A stretch of DNA of 64,000 nt. It comes from Flavobacteriales bacterium. GTDB taxonomy: Bacteria > Bacteroidota > Bacteroidia > Flavobacteriales > UBA7312. The notes under the pieces were generated by a model that worked only from the letters and a program-made list of their open reading frames with translations, had not been told where the DNA came from and did no database searches. The position numbers and the translations under genes are program-made. Below are positions 45,824 to 55,553 of the stretch, one piece after another (position 1 is the stretch's first letter; each line of letters begins with the position of its first letter). Location: contig JADHMO010000002.1 in assembly GCA_016779995.1 (NCBI GenBank), positions 1-64,000 on the forward strand, given 5' to 3'.

Positions 45824-46693
45824 TTAGAGGGCTAAGATACCAAAAGCCAATGGGATAATAAAAAGAAGTAAATACATTATTATACTTGCTCCTTCTACCC
45901 AAAAAGAAAAGAAGAAGTTATTCTTTTCTTGAGAGGATTTAATTATCAAAATTCCGCTTAGCAAAGAAGTAAACAACAGTGCTAATAATAGCTGCCACGA
46001 AAAATCACCAACAAAAAAGTGAAAAATAGAAATCAATTCGAAGAAAGCAAGACAATAGAGTGCTATCATTTTTGCTTTTTGCTCACCAAAAATTTGAGGA
46101 ATCGTTTTCAATGACAAATCATCATATTTTAAATCTCGAATATCGAATGGTATTGTTATTGCCAAAACAAAACTAAATCTACTGAGAAAAAGCAATAAGG
46201 TATCAAGAGTATAAAATGATTCATTTTCAAGAGTAACTAGAGCAACGCTAACTATGGACCAAACTAAAGCTATAAGAAATATTTTAGCTCTTGGCAGTTC
46301 TCTCAACGAAACCTTTTGATTTCCTAAAGGAATTATTTTGATGGGATAAGACAAGCTGATGATTGAGGCAGGTATCAAAAAATAAAATGTTGAAAATGAT
46401 AAACTCACGGCATAATAAACGGACAGAAATAAGCTTATAACAGTAATTATAAGTATAAATAATCGATTCTTATTGAGCCAATCTAGATGTGCTGATTGTT
46501 CTTTGTTTGGACTAAACCTTACCATACGTTGAAAATTATACGCAAACAAAGTGGAGAAGAATACAAAGGGTAAAAGATGTGATGAATCGACACCAATTAT
46601 TATGCTAGTACTTTGACACAGTGCTAGCACACAAAATGATACAAAGACATTACTATAAACAAAAAATTGACCTAATTTTTTTAGCAAATCCAC
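45824..46693 (-). CDS. UbiA-superfamily-like membrane prenyltransferase with altered first motif
   Basis: This 289-residue protein has about eight to nine hydrophobic helices and the second acidic motif DIRDLKYDD near residues 200-208, as in UbiA enzymes. In the position of the first aspartate-rich motif it has AYNFQRMVRF (near 51-60), which lacks the usual aspartates. It may therefore be an atypical or inactive prenyltransferase. It heads the operon with kynU, kmo and the MFS gene, 9 bases upstream of kynU. No substrate can be assigned. Confidence 0.72.
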   Translation of the reverse strand: MDLLKKLGQFFVYSNVFVSFCVLALCQSTSIIIGVDSSHLLPFVFFSTLFAYNFQRMVRFSPNKEQSAHLDWLNKNRLFILIITVISLFLSVYYAVSLSFSTFYFLIPASIISLSYPIKIIPLGNQKVSLRELPRAKIFLIALVWSIVSVALVTLENESFYTLDTLLLFLSRFSFVLAITIPFDIRDLKYDDLSLKTIPQIFGEQKAKMIALYCLAFFELISIFHFFVGDFSWQLLLALLFTSLLSGILIIKSSQEKNNFFFSFWVEGASIIMYLLLFIIPLAFGILAL

Positions 46694-46741
46694 TAGTCAA
46701 AAATATAGAATATTAGTTCATTAAATTACAACTTCATTTCA

Positions 46742-46749
46742 TATTTTTG
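46742..46749 (+). promoter_or_regulatory. Likely -7 element of gcvP
   Basis: TATTTTTG at 46742-46749 matches TAnnTTTG and lies 21 bases before the ATG at 46771. It covers the in-frame TTG at 46747, so that codon is not the start. The -33 region is not clear. Confidence 0.5.
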
Positions 46750-46770
46750 TACTCTAAATATACTAACAAT

Positions 46771-49650
46771 ATGAATCAGTTCTCAGAACGCCATATCGGT
46801 CCACGACCAAGCGACCAAGAAAACATGCTTAACAAGATTGGAGTTTCTAATATGAGTGAGCTAATTGACCTTACTATTCCTCAGGCTATTCGTCTATCAA
46901 AGAAAATGGATTTACCCAAAGCTCTCAATGAATCCGAGTTACTTGACCATATGAAAATGTTAGGTCAAAAAAATAAAAATTATAGATCTTATATTGGCTT
47001 AGGCTACTACAACACTATTCTACCTGGCGTTATTCAAAGAAATATATTAGAAAATCCGGGTTGGTATACGGCTTACACGCCATATCAAGCTGAAATTGCA
47101 CAAGGCAGACTCGAGGCTTTATTAAATTACCAAACAATGGTAACTGACTTGACAGCTATGGAAATTGCTAATGCCTCATTGCTAGACGAAGGAACTGCAG
47201 CGGCTGAAGCAATGATAATGCTATTCAATGCCATGCACAAAGACAAGAAAAAAGCTAAAGCTTGTACATTTTTAGTTTCTAAAGATTGCTTTCCCCAAAC
47301 TATAGATGTCCTTAAAACAAGAGCTACTCCAATTGGCATAAAACTTCAAATTGTTGAACATTCTGATTTCATTTTTTCAGATGATGTTTTCGGTATGTTA
47401 GTTCAGTATCCTTGCAAATATGGTAACATTGAAAACTATAAAGTTTTGGCTCAAGATGCTAAAAACAATAACGTTGGTATTGCTGTAACAGCCGATTTAT
47501 TAAGTCTTACTCTTTTAACACCTCCTGGTGAATGGGGAGCAGATGTCGTAGTTGGAACAACCCAACGCTTTGGAATCCCTATGGGTTATGGCGGTCCTCA
47601 CGCGGCCTATTTCGCTACAAAAGAAAGCTATAAAAGAAATATACCTGGCAGAATTATCGGTGTTACAATTGATGCTGAAGGCAATAGAGCATTGAGAATG
47701 GCACTTCAAACCAGAGAACAACACATCAAGCGAGAAAGAGCAACATCTAATATCTGTACTGCTCAAGTGCTACTATCTGTTATGGCGGGAATGTATGGTG
47801 TATATCACGGTCCAAAACGACTTAAAAATATTGCTAGAAAAATACACGGCTTAGCATGTGTCTTAACTGAGGGACTAGAGCAATTGGGCTACAAACAACT
47901 CAATAAAAATTACTTTGACACTATTTTGGTCAATATAAATGACGTGTCTATTGATACACTCAAGGTATTTGCTGAAGATGCTAAGATGAATTTTAATTAT
48001 ATCGATGATAAACATCTTTCCATTTCCATTGACGAAAAAGATGGCCTTCAAAACATCAATGATATTCTAAGCGTATTTGCAAAAAGCTGTAATCACTCTG
48101 ACCCGACCGAATTAATAAAAAATGTACTGAGCGGAAATTATACAGATGCCAATTCGTTTATCCCAAAAGAATTATATAGAGAAAGTCCATATATGCAACA
48201 CGAGGTATTCAATACCTATCACAGTGAGACCGAAATGATGCGCTACATTAAGCGATTAGAGAATAAAGATTTAGCATTGAATCATTCCATGATACCTCTA
48301 GGCTCTTGTACCATGAAACTAAATGCTGCTGCTGAGCTTTTTCCTCTAAGTTGGAGTGAATTTAGCAACATACACCCATTCGCGCCAATCAATCAAGCTC
48401 GAGGCTATCAAATTATGTTTCACGAACTAGAAGAATCCCTGTGTGAAATTACTGGCTTTGACGGTATGTCTTTACAACCCAATTCTGGTGCTCAAGGTGA
48501 ATATGCCGGCTTAATGGTAATAAGAGCATATCATCAAAGTAGAAACGAAAGTAATAGAGACATTTGTCTTATTCCTTCATCAGCACACGGTACAAATCCC
48601 GCTTCTGCCACTATGGCTGGCATGAAAGTCGTTGTTACAAAATGCGATGAAATGGGTAACATTGATGTTGATGATCTAAAAGCAAAAGCAGAAGAACACA
48701 GTGAAAATTTAGCTGCCTTGATGATTACCTACCCCTCTACTCATGGTGTATTTGAAGAATCAGTAATTGAAGTGACAAATATCATTCATCAACATGGCGG
48801 ACAAATATATATGGACGGTGCTAATATGAATGCTCAAGTTGGATTAACAAATCCAGCTATTATTGGAGCTGATGTATGTCACCTCAATCTTCATAAAACA
48901 TTTGCCATTCCTCATGGAGGAGGAGGGCCAGGAATGGGTCCTATAGGAGTGGTTGAACATCTCAAGCCATTTTTACCCTCTAACCCTATTATCCCAACAG
49001 GAGGTGAACAAGCCATTTCTGCCATTTCTGCAGCACCTTGGGGTTCATCATTAGTATTGTGCATTTCATATGCCTACATCAAAATGTTGGGTGAAGAAGG
49101 ATTAACAAAATCTACTGAAGTGGCTATTCTTAACGCTAACTATATTAAAGAAGAATTGAAAGACGACTATACCATTCTTTATACCAACCCTAATAATATG
49201 GTGGCTCATGAAATGATACTAGAATGTCGCCCATTTAAAGATGTTGGAATAGAAGTTACGGATATAGCTAAACGACTTATGGACTATGGATTCCATGCAC
49301 CAACAGTCTCTTTTCCTGTTGTTGGAACACTTATGGTTGAACCTACAGAAAGTGAAAGTAAACAAGAATTGGACAAATTCATTGCAGCTATGAAATCTAT
49401 TAGAAAAGAGATTAACGCTATAGCAAGTGGACAGTCTGACGAAAAAGATAATGTTTTAAAAAATGCTCCTCATACTATTAATTTAATAGCCAATGATAAA
49501 TGGGAAAAACCATACAGCAGACAAGAAGCGGCATTTCCACTTGAATATATCAATGACAATAAATTTTGGCCAAGTGTAAGTCGTGTTGACGATGCCTTTG
49601 GAGATAGAAATTTAGTATGCTCGTGCGAGAGTATTGAGAGTTACATTTAA
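46771..49650 (+). CDS. gcvP: Glycine dehydrogenase (decarboxylating), P-protein
   Basis: This 959-residue homodimeric P-protein decarboxylates glycine on PLP and passes the aminomethyl group to lipoyl-GcvH. It is the fused type with both P1 and P2 halves. The N-terminal FSERHIGP segment is at 4-11. The catalytic lysine motif HLNLHKTFAIPHGGGGPG is near 700-720, and SVMAGMYGVYHGP lies in the first half. The ATG at 46771 fits the conserved N-terminus. No glycine riboswitch is present in the short leader, and gcvT/gcvH are not adjacent. Confidence 0.97.
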   Translation: MNQFSERHIGPRPSDQENMLNKIGVSNMSELIDLTIPQAIRLSKKMDLPKALNESELLDHMKMLGQKNKNYRSYIGLGYYNTILPGVIQRNILENPGWYTAYTPYQAEIAQGRLEALLNYQTMVTDLTAMEIANASLLDEGTAAAEAMIMLFNAMHKDKKKAKACTFLVSKDCFPQTIDVLKTRATPIGIKLQIVEHSDFIFSDDVFGMLVQYPCKYGNIENYKVLAQDAKNNNVGIAVTADLLSLTLLTPPGEWGADVVVGTTQRFGIPMGYGGPHAAYFATKESYKRNIPGRIIGVTIDAEGNRALRMALQTREQHIKRERATSNICTAQVLLSVMAGMYGVYHGPKRLKNIARKIHGLACVLTEGLEQLGYKQLNKNYFDTILVNINDVSIDTLKVFAEDAKMNFNYIDDKHLSISIDEKDGLQNINDILSVFAKSCNHSDPTELIKNVLSGNYTDANSFIPKELYRESPYMQHEVFNTYHSETEMMRYIKRLENKDLALNHSMIPLGSCTMKLNAAAELFPLSWSEFSNIHPFAPINQARGYQIMFHELEESLCEITGFDGMSLQPNSGAQGEYAGLMVIRAYHQSRNESNRDICLIPSSAHGTNPASATMAGMKVVVTKCDEMGNIDVDDLKAKAEEHSENLAALMITYPSTHGVFEESVIEVTNIIHQHGGQIYMDGANMNAQVGLTNPAIIGADVCHLNLHKTFAIPHGGGGPGMGPIGVVEHLKPFLPSNPIIPTGGEQAISAISAAPWGSSLVLCISYAYIKMLGEEGLTKSTEVAILNANYIKEELKDDYTILYTNPNNMVAHEMILECRPFKDVGIEVTDIAKRLMDYGFHAPTVSFPVVGTLMVEPTESESKQELDKFIAAMKSIRKEINAIASGQSDEKDNVLKNAPHTINLIANDKWEKPYSRQEAAFPLEYINDNKFWPSVSRVDDAFGDRNLVCSCESIESYI

Positions 49651-49740
49651 GATTACATAAAATACTTGTTAGTTGGTCTAGGTTTTTATGAAAAAAGACC
49701 GTAAATTCGTACACACTTAACTGATAATTTAACAAGTAAT

Positions 49741-51603
49741 ATGAAAAATTTTTATTCTATCATCTGTTTATTAATCCTTGCAAACACTTCTTTTGCTCAG
49801 ATAATGAACAATCAAAATTTTATTGATGCGTCAAGATATGACCAGCACACAAAGTACCTAAACAAATACGAAATTACTCTAAGATCTTCTGTTGATTGTT
49901 CAACTTCAGACGCTTTATATTGTGAAGATTTTGAAACCGTTTCAATTCCAGATTTACCATCTGATGTATCAACAAACACTTTAGAGCAAAATTATTACAC
50001 AATTTCAAATTCAGATCAAATTCAAGTATCAGGTTTTTATACTGGAACTTCAGTTGATGCAAACGCAGGAGGTTATTGGCCAGTAGGAGAGCATGGCCAA
50101 TTTGCTATGACAAATGATGATGCCTGTAGACCCGGTGGAGTAACACCTGGAAACAATAACAACTGTGATTTAGCTTTTGAATCTCTTACTTTACCAATGC
50201 TAGATTTTACTGGTCAATCTGATGTGTTTTTAATATTTGACTACTACCACGATAAAAACTACGGTGGTGGAGATGCTTATGTTGAAGTAAGTAATGACGG
50301 AGGTGTCAATTATACTGATATTTCTGGCCCTCTAAGCAATCTAGAAGCGTGGCAACAAGGAATCATTAGCCTATCTGATTACAATGACCAAGATTCGATT
50401 GTTATTCGTTTCGTATGGAGTGACAACGGAAGTTGGGCAACAGGATTTGCTGTTGATGATATTGAAATTAACGAATTACAAGATAATTCTTTATCAATGC
50501 CACTATTCAACCAATGGTTAGCAGGTTATGATGGGTTTGCATCATCCTATTCTCAAATTCCATTAAGTATGATTCCAAACTCTACAGGAATAATATTCCA
50601 ATCTTATGTATTTAATAACGGAAATCTTGCACAAGATTCTATTCGTTTACATGCATCAGCTACTGGTTTCACTTCACAAAGTACTGCTGTTAACTTAGAA
50701 TCTCTAGAGCAAGATACATTACAATGTACTGAAAGATTCCAGCCAACATCTACTGGTGTTTATCAATTAGATTTTTATCTTATGTCTGATAGTGTAACGA
50801 CTGTTACAAAATCTAAATCTATTGAAATTACAGACTTCATTTATGCTAGAGATGATAACGAAATTGACGCTGTAAATTCACTTCTTCCTTCTGGCGATGG
50901 CATAAGCACATGGGAAAGAGGAGCTATCTACGATATATACGAGAGCAATACACTTTATGCAATCGATGCATATATTCATAACGCTACTACAGCAAATGCT
51001 AAAATTCAAGGTAAAATTTATCTTTATCAAGACAACCAAACTTTCTTTTTAGAAGAAACTAACTTATTATCAGTATCGGCTAGTGACGGATGGCAAAGCG
51101 TAAAGTTTGCTAATCCTGTAGCTTTAGATGCTGAAAGCCAGTATTTAATTACTGTTGCTGGAGATGGTTCTGCTTTAAATGACACCCTTAGAATTGGTTC
51201 AAGTGGTAGTGTACAAAGTAGTTATGGTTATATTGTTTACAACGGTTGGGTTGATAGTAATGGAACAACTGCTACAGATGGAACAACAGGCTCTACTCCT
51301 ATGGTAAGAATGAATATGAATCCAGATGTTGCTGGACCAACTAGTATTGAAGATAATTCATACTCTGCTTTTAACGTTTATCCAAATCCAAACAACGGAA
51401 TATTTAATATTTCATTGACTAATTCAACAGACAAGCAGACAATAGAAATTAAAAATATTATTGGGCAAACTATTTATTCGCAAATCGTTGGTAATTCATT
51501 AAATACTACTATCAACTTGTCTGATATTAACAAAGGAATTTATACTGTTTCTCTAATTAACGAAAACGGAACAAGTTCTACTAAAAAGATAATTATTCAA
51601 TAA
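49741..51603 (+). CDS. T9SS-secreted protein, paralog A1
   Basis: This 620-residue protein has a signal peptide (1-20, ending FAQ) and an N-terminal beta module at about 55-250 of the adhesin/MAM-like type, with CEDFETV at 61-67, FDYYHDKNYGGGDA at 166-179 and a closing AVDDIEI. A middle region of Ig-like character (about 255-375) and a second beta module (about 380-535, ending MVRMNMNPDV) follow. A type A sorting tail starts at YPNPNNG (547) and ends GIYTVSLINENG...KKIIIQ. It is probably surface-attached or secreted. Ligand or function is unknown. Cysteines in the first module could pair. Confidence 0.83.
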   Translation: MKNFYSIICLLILANTSFAQIMNNQNFIDASRYDQHTKYLNKYEITLRSSVDCSTSDALYCEDFETVSIPDLPSDVSTNTLEQNYYTISNSDQIQVSGFYTGTSVDANAGGYWPVGEHGQFAMTNDDACRPGGVTPGNNNNCDLAFESLTLPMLDFTGQSDVFLIFDYYHDKNYGGGDAYVEVSNDGGVNYTDISGPLSNLEAWQQGIISLSDYNDQDSIVIRFVWSDNGSWATGFAVDDIEINELQDNSLSMPLFNQWLAGYDGFASSYSQIPLSMIPNSTGIIFQSYVFNNGNLAQDSIRLHASATGFTSQSTAVNLESLEQDTLQCTERFQPTSTGVYQLDFYLMSDSVTTVTKSKSIEITDFIYARDDNEIDAVNSLLPSGDGISTWERGAIYDIYESNTLYAIDAYIHNATTANAKIQGKIYLYQDNQTFFLEETNLLSVSASDGWQSVKFANPVALDAESQYLITVAGDGSALNDTLRIGSSGSVQSSYGYIVYNGWVDSNGTTATDGTTGSTPMVRMNMNPDVAGPTSIEDNSYSAFNVYPNPNNGIFNISLTNSTDKQTIEIKNIIGQTIYSQIVGNSLNTTINLSDINKGIYTVSLINENGTSSTKKIIIQ

Positions 51604-51626
51604 TTATATACTTAATCTTAACAAGA

Positions 51627-51657
51627 AAAAAAGCAGGCTAGCGTCTGCTTTTTTTAT
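51627..51657 (+). terminator. Hairpin terminator after paralog A1
   Basis: The A-run plus GCAGGC...GTCTGC hairpin (one mismatch) at about 51633-51648 ends in a T-run. It lies between A1 and B1, yet no clear promoter lies between it and B1, so read-through is likely to feed B1. Confidence 0.7.
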
Positions 51658-51671
51658 TAAAACTCAATATT

Positions 51672-53549
51672 ATGAAACACGCTTTATTAATTTTTGGAAT
51701 GGCTTTTAGCTTATGTTCTTATGCACAAGAAAGTATTAAGTCATTAATGAGCTTTACTGAAAAAGCCCCAACTATATATCAGTTACGTTCGTTACAAGCT
51801 GTTGCTGAAGAAGACAGTGCTGATGTCATTTGGTACGAAGATTTTAGAGAAGGTCTAGATGGAAACAATTCTTCTATAGATCCAGCATGGACAGTAAGTG
51901 GCGATGACGGTGATGTCTGGGAACTTGATTTTGATGGTTCTAATGGGGACTATGCAGGAAATACACCTTATTTATTGGAGTCAGAATCTGCAGCTAACGG
52001 TTGGATGATTTTTGATGCTGATGGATCAAATGCAGGATTGCCTACCTCGGCTTACTCTGAAAGACAAGGCCAACTAACCTCTCCTTATATTGATTTATCA
52101 AACGATTCAAATGTGACTCTAAGTTTTGAACATGCTTACAGATGGTGTTGTTTTAGTTCACACGAATTAGTGGTATCCATCAATGATGGTTCTGGATGGG
52201 AATCAGCAGCTAGTTATCAAGTCAATGACCTAGGTACTGTTAACGTCCTATCAGGAACCATAACTTATGAAGTTATTATCACAGAAATAGCAGCATTAAA
52301 GGATAGTGTTCAAATACGTTTTGACTGGGCTGTTGGTGAAAATACAGCTTCTCACTATTTTTGGATGGTTGATGATGTGAAAATTATCAAAACTCAACCT
52401 TATTCTTCAAATCTTTTAAATAGTTTTAATAATGTACCTAGCGCTTATTTTGGAGGCACATCTTATCGTGTAATGCCATTGGAACAAATTTCAGAAACAG
52501 AATACTTTTATGGTGGTTATATTGAAAATGTAGGATATAACACGCTTGACAGTTTGAGAATACATGCCGAAGTGACTTCTGCTGGATTTATGTCACAAAG
52601 TGATGGTTTATCTCTAGTTTCTAGTGATAGGGATAGTATTTACGTCAATGATGGTTTCACGCCAACAGAAATAGGAACATATGATGCTGACATTGTTGGT
52701 AAAGATGATGATGGTTATGTTTTAACTGATACGCTTAGACGCACATTTGTTGTATCTGATTATATTTATGCTCGAGACAATGGAGATAACGCTACCAATT
52801 TTGGACGATATGGCATCAACGCTGACGGCTCAAGACAATATGGAAATGTTTTTGATATATATGCAACAAGTACCTTGTATAGCGTTAAGTTTCGTTTGGA
52901 TGAAAGAACCTCTGCAAATGCTCAAGGTACAATAAGATTAAATACTGTCGATACTCAATCTGGAGAAATTAGCTTTTTAGTAGAAACAGAAACCCTAAAT
53001 TTAGGTCAATATACTGGAGATTGGTTCGATGTATCATTTGACCCTCCAATTATACTAGATGCTGGACAAGTGGTTTTACCTGCTATTTATGCTACATATA
53101 ATGGTATAGACACAGTATTTGTTAATACATCTGGATCCAATCCTAACAACAGTGAAAGTTTAGTGCAAGATATTGATGGCACACAAGAGGGAGTAAACCC
53201 TGGGACTTGGCTATATACAACATCAGCTCCATGTGTAAGATTAAATTTTGATCCTACTGTTGTTGGAGTAAATGTAGGTATTGAAGAAAATAACTCTTTA
53301 TCTAAATTTAATGTTTTCCCTAATCCAAACAACGGGCACTTCAACATACAAATTCAAACTTCGCAATCGGAAGATATAAGTATTAATATTTCAAATTTAG
53401 TAGGTCAAGTTGTGTATTCAGAAAAAGTATCGATAACCAATTCACTGAACAAATGGCTAGACCTTAGCCATTTAGAAAAAGGTGTTTATACCGTTACATT
53501 AGAGAATAACAACAAAAACTTTATGGTAAAGAAAGTGACTATTCAATAA
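51672..53549 (+). CDS. T9SS-secreted protein, paralog B1
   Basis: This 625-residue protein begins with a signal peptide (1-19, ending SYAQ). Its N-terminal module (about 55-240) has GLDGNNSS, NGWMIFDADG, the double cysteine in YRWCCFSSH, and closes with WMVDDVKI. The middle region and second beta module (closing APCVRLNFDP) parallel those of B2. The type A sorting tail begins at FPNPNNG (about 550) and ends KKVTIQ. Adjacent cysteines in a secreted protein are unusual and shared with B2. Function unknown. Confidence 0.83.
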   Translation: MKHALLIFGMAFSLCSYAQESIKSLMSFTEKAPTIYQLRSLQAVAEEDSADVIWYEDFREGLDGNNSSIDPAWTVSGDDGDVWELDFDGSNGDYAGNTPYLLESESAANGWMIFDADGSNAGLPTSAYSERQGQLTSPYIDLSNDSNVTLSFEHAYRWCCFSSHELVVSINDGSGWESAASYQVNDLGTVNVLSGTITYEVIITEIAALKDSVQIRFDWAVGENTASHYFWMVDDVKIIKTQPYSSNLLNSFNNVPSAYFGGTSYRVMPLEQISETEYFYGGYIENVGYNTLDSLRIHAEVTSAGFMSQSDGLSLVSSDRDSIYVNDGFTPTEIGTYDADIVGKDDDGYVLTDTLRRTFVVSDYIYARDNGDNATNFGRYGINADGSRQYGNVFDIYATSTLYSVKFRLDERTSANAQGTIRLNTVDTQSGEISFLVETETLNLGQYTGDWFDVSFDPPIILDAGQVVLPAIYATYNGIDTVFVNTSGSNPNNSESLVQDIDGTQEGVNPGTWLYTTSAPCVRLNFDPTVVGVNVGIEENNSLSKFNVFPNPNNGHFNIQIQTSQSEDISINISNLVGQVVYSEKVSITNSLNKWLDLSHLEKGVYTVTLENNNKNFMVKKVTIQ

Positions 53550-53568
53550 ATACGTTCACTATTCGTTT

Positions 53569-53602
53569 AAAAAAAAGCAGGCTACAAACCTGCTTTTTTT
53601 TT
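53569..53602 (+). terminator. Strong hairpin terminator after paralog B1
   Basis: An A-rich stem with AAGCAGG/CCTGCTT around a CTACAAA loop is followed by ten T. It is a strong intrinsic terminator, and together with the promoter-like elements just downstream it makes B2 a new transcription unit. Confidence 0.88.
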
Positions 53603-53626
53603 TGCTCAGAATTTTATGTAACTTTG
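53601..53626 (+). promoter_or_regulatory. Likely promoter of paralogs B2-A2
   Basis: TTTG at 53601-53604 (in the terminator T-run) and TAACTTTG at 53619-53626 match the consensus boxes with 14 bases between, shorter than usual. The B2 ATG is 25 bases downstream. Confidence 0.52.
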
Positions 53627-53650
53627 TGACAACTTTTTAAACTTAAAACT

Positions 53651-55543
53651 ATGAAACCTGTACTTACTTTTATGGGCATATTATTAACTCTTAATATTTT
53701 TGCTCAGCAACTAACTTCTCAACTTTTACAATCAAACTCATTTCTTAGTCATTCCTCCAACACCCCTACGGAATACCAAGGATGGATTGATGACGACAAT
53801 ACTTATTCCTCGAGTGCTGCCTCTTCAGCTACAGATGTAATATTGTGGTCAGATGACTTTGCCAATGGCTTAGATGGCAATAACACATCTACTGTGCAAA
53901 CTTGGACAGTATCTGGCACACACAGCACCTTATGGGAGTATGATACGGATGGTTCTGAAGGTCCATTTGCTGGTAATCCACCATTAACTCTAGAATCTGA
54001 AACCAAAGATAATGGCTGGATGATTTTTGACGCTGATAAAGCGAATACAAACCTTCCTCAATCTGCATTTGTGAAAAAGCATGGTGAACTTATTTCTCCT
54101 AGTATAGACTTATCCAACGACACTAATGTAACCCTAAAATTTACACACATGTATAGATATTGTTGTAGCCCCGATCATACACTAAAGGTTTACATATATG
54201 ACGGGACTAATTGGAGTAATGGTATAGATGTAAGTATAGGCAGTACTGTAAATTCTGTAAAAGAAACTAATGAAATTGAATTGAATATAACGCAATACGC
54301 CGGTCAAAAATCGGATGTAAAAATTAAATTTTCATGGGAAGCAGACGAAGCCGAAGCTTACTATTGGATGATTGATGATGTCAAAATTGTAAAAACCAAT
54401 CCTTATGATGCTAATCTGCTTAATGCTTTTTATGTAACTCCAACCTCTGTATACGGAGGAACAAGCTATCGAATAATGAATTTAGAACAAGCTGAACAAA
54501 CAACGTATTATTTTGTTGGCTCTTTACAAAACTCTGGATACAACAACATAGATAGCTCAAGAATTTATGCTAGTGTTGTTGGCGAAAACCAATCTTTTCA
54601 AAGTCATGGTCTAGTGAGTACCCCTACATCTATTGATACACTTTACACTAATCAAGGTTTTACTCCATCAGCTACAGGGGTTTATAATGCAGATATATGG
54701 GGAAGCGACAATGATAACCAATTCAATACAGATACCATAAGAGTAGGTTTTGAAATTCACCAATATGAATATGGCAAGGATAATGGTAATTACAACCAAG
54801 GTAATTTTCAACGACGAGTGATGAATGATGATGGTGCTTATGAAATAGGAAATCGTTTTATGATTTATAAAAGCAAAGAGCTAGAAACTGTAAAAATCAG
54901 AATGGATGCTAGAACTGGTCCGGATGCTAAGGGTAGAATTAAACTATACGAAATACAATCGGATGGCTCGAGAGTATTTATTATTGAATCGCAAGAGAAA
55001 AATATAGGTCAAAGTGCTGGGAATTGGTATAATTTTAAGTTTGATAACCCATGGGATTTAAGTGCAAACACGGAATATATGGTTATGTTATACACAGCTG
55101 CAGCAACTTCAACAACTGATACTGCTTTTATCAGCACAGGTGGAATTGTTGATCCACAAGAAAGTTTCTTAGTTGATGTAGATGGAGCAGGAACAAATGT
55201 TGAACCAAATACTTGGTTTTATACTATATCAGCTCCTTGTGTACGATTAAATTTTGACCCTAATGTAATTGGTATAAAAGAGCAATTGGGTTTAGCTGAC
55301 TTAAGTCTATATCCTAATCCAAATAGTGGAATTTTCAAGATAAAAATAAAGTCTGAAAAACAAGAAGATCTTCATCTAAATGTAAGAAATGTATTAGGTC
55401 AGATTGTGTACTCAGAAGATTTTATTAAGGTCAATCAACTGACTAAACAAATGAATCTTACTCATTTGAATAGTGGACTTTACACCATTAGCTTGGAATC
55501 TGAAAGAGGACAGCTTAGTACTCAAAAAGTAATTATTAAGTAA
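53651..55543 (+). CDS. T9SS-secreted protein, paralog B2
   Basis: This 630-residue paralog of B1 has a signal peptide (1-19). Its N-terminal module has GLDGNNTS, NGWMIFDADK and the double cysteine in YRYCCSPDH, closing with WMIDDVKI. The second beta module ends APCVRLNFDP. The type A tail begins YPNPNSG (about 554) and ends QKVIIK. B1 and B2 are clearly homologous along their whole length but diverged. It lies after a terminator with its own promoter-like boxes and is 10 bases before A2, so the two are co-transcribed. Confidence 0.83.
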   Translation: MKPVLTFMGILLTLNIFAQQLTSQLLQSNSFLSHSSNTPTEYQGWIDDDNTYSSSAASSATDVILWSDDFANGLDGNNTSTVQTWTVSGTHSTLWEYDTDGSEGPFAGNPPLTLESETKDNGWMIFDADKANTNLPQSAFVKKHGELISPSIDLSNDTNVTLKFTHMYRYCCSPDHTLKVYIYDGTNWSNGIDVSIGSTVNSVKETNEIELNITQYAGQKSDVKIKFSWEADEAEAYYWMIDDVKIVKTNPYDANLLNAFYVTPTSVYGGTSYRIMNLEQAEQTTYYFVGSLQNSGYNNIDSSRIYASVVGENQSFQSHGLVSTPTSIDTLYTNQGFTPSATGVYNADIWGSDNDNQFNTDTIRVGFEIHQYEYGKDNGNYNQGNFQRRVMNDDGAYEIGNRFMIYKSKELETVKIRMDARTGPDAKGRIKLYEIQSDGSRVFIIESQEKNIGQSAGNWYNFKFDNPWDLSANTEYMVMLYTAAATSTTDTAFISTGGIVDPQESFLVDVDGAGTNVEPNTWFYTISAPCVRLNFDPNVIGIKEQLGLADLSLYPNPNSGIFKIKIKSEKQEDLHLNVRNVLGQIVYSEDFIKVNQLTKQMNLTHLNSGLYTISLESERGQLSTQKVIIK

Positions 55544-55553
55544 ATTTTTAGCT

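Noticed and set aside
46694-46770. Glycine riboswitch in front of gcvP
   Set aside because: The gap is only 77 bases, too short for a glycine riboswitch and its expression platform, and I see no matching fold.
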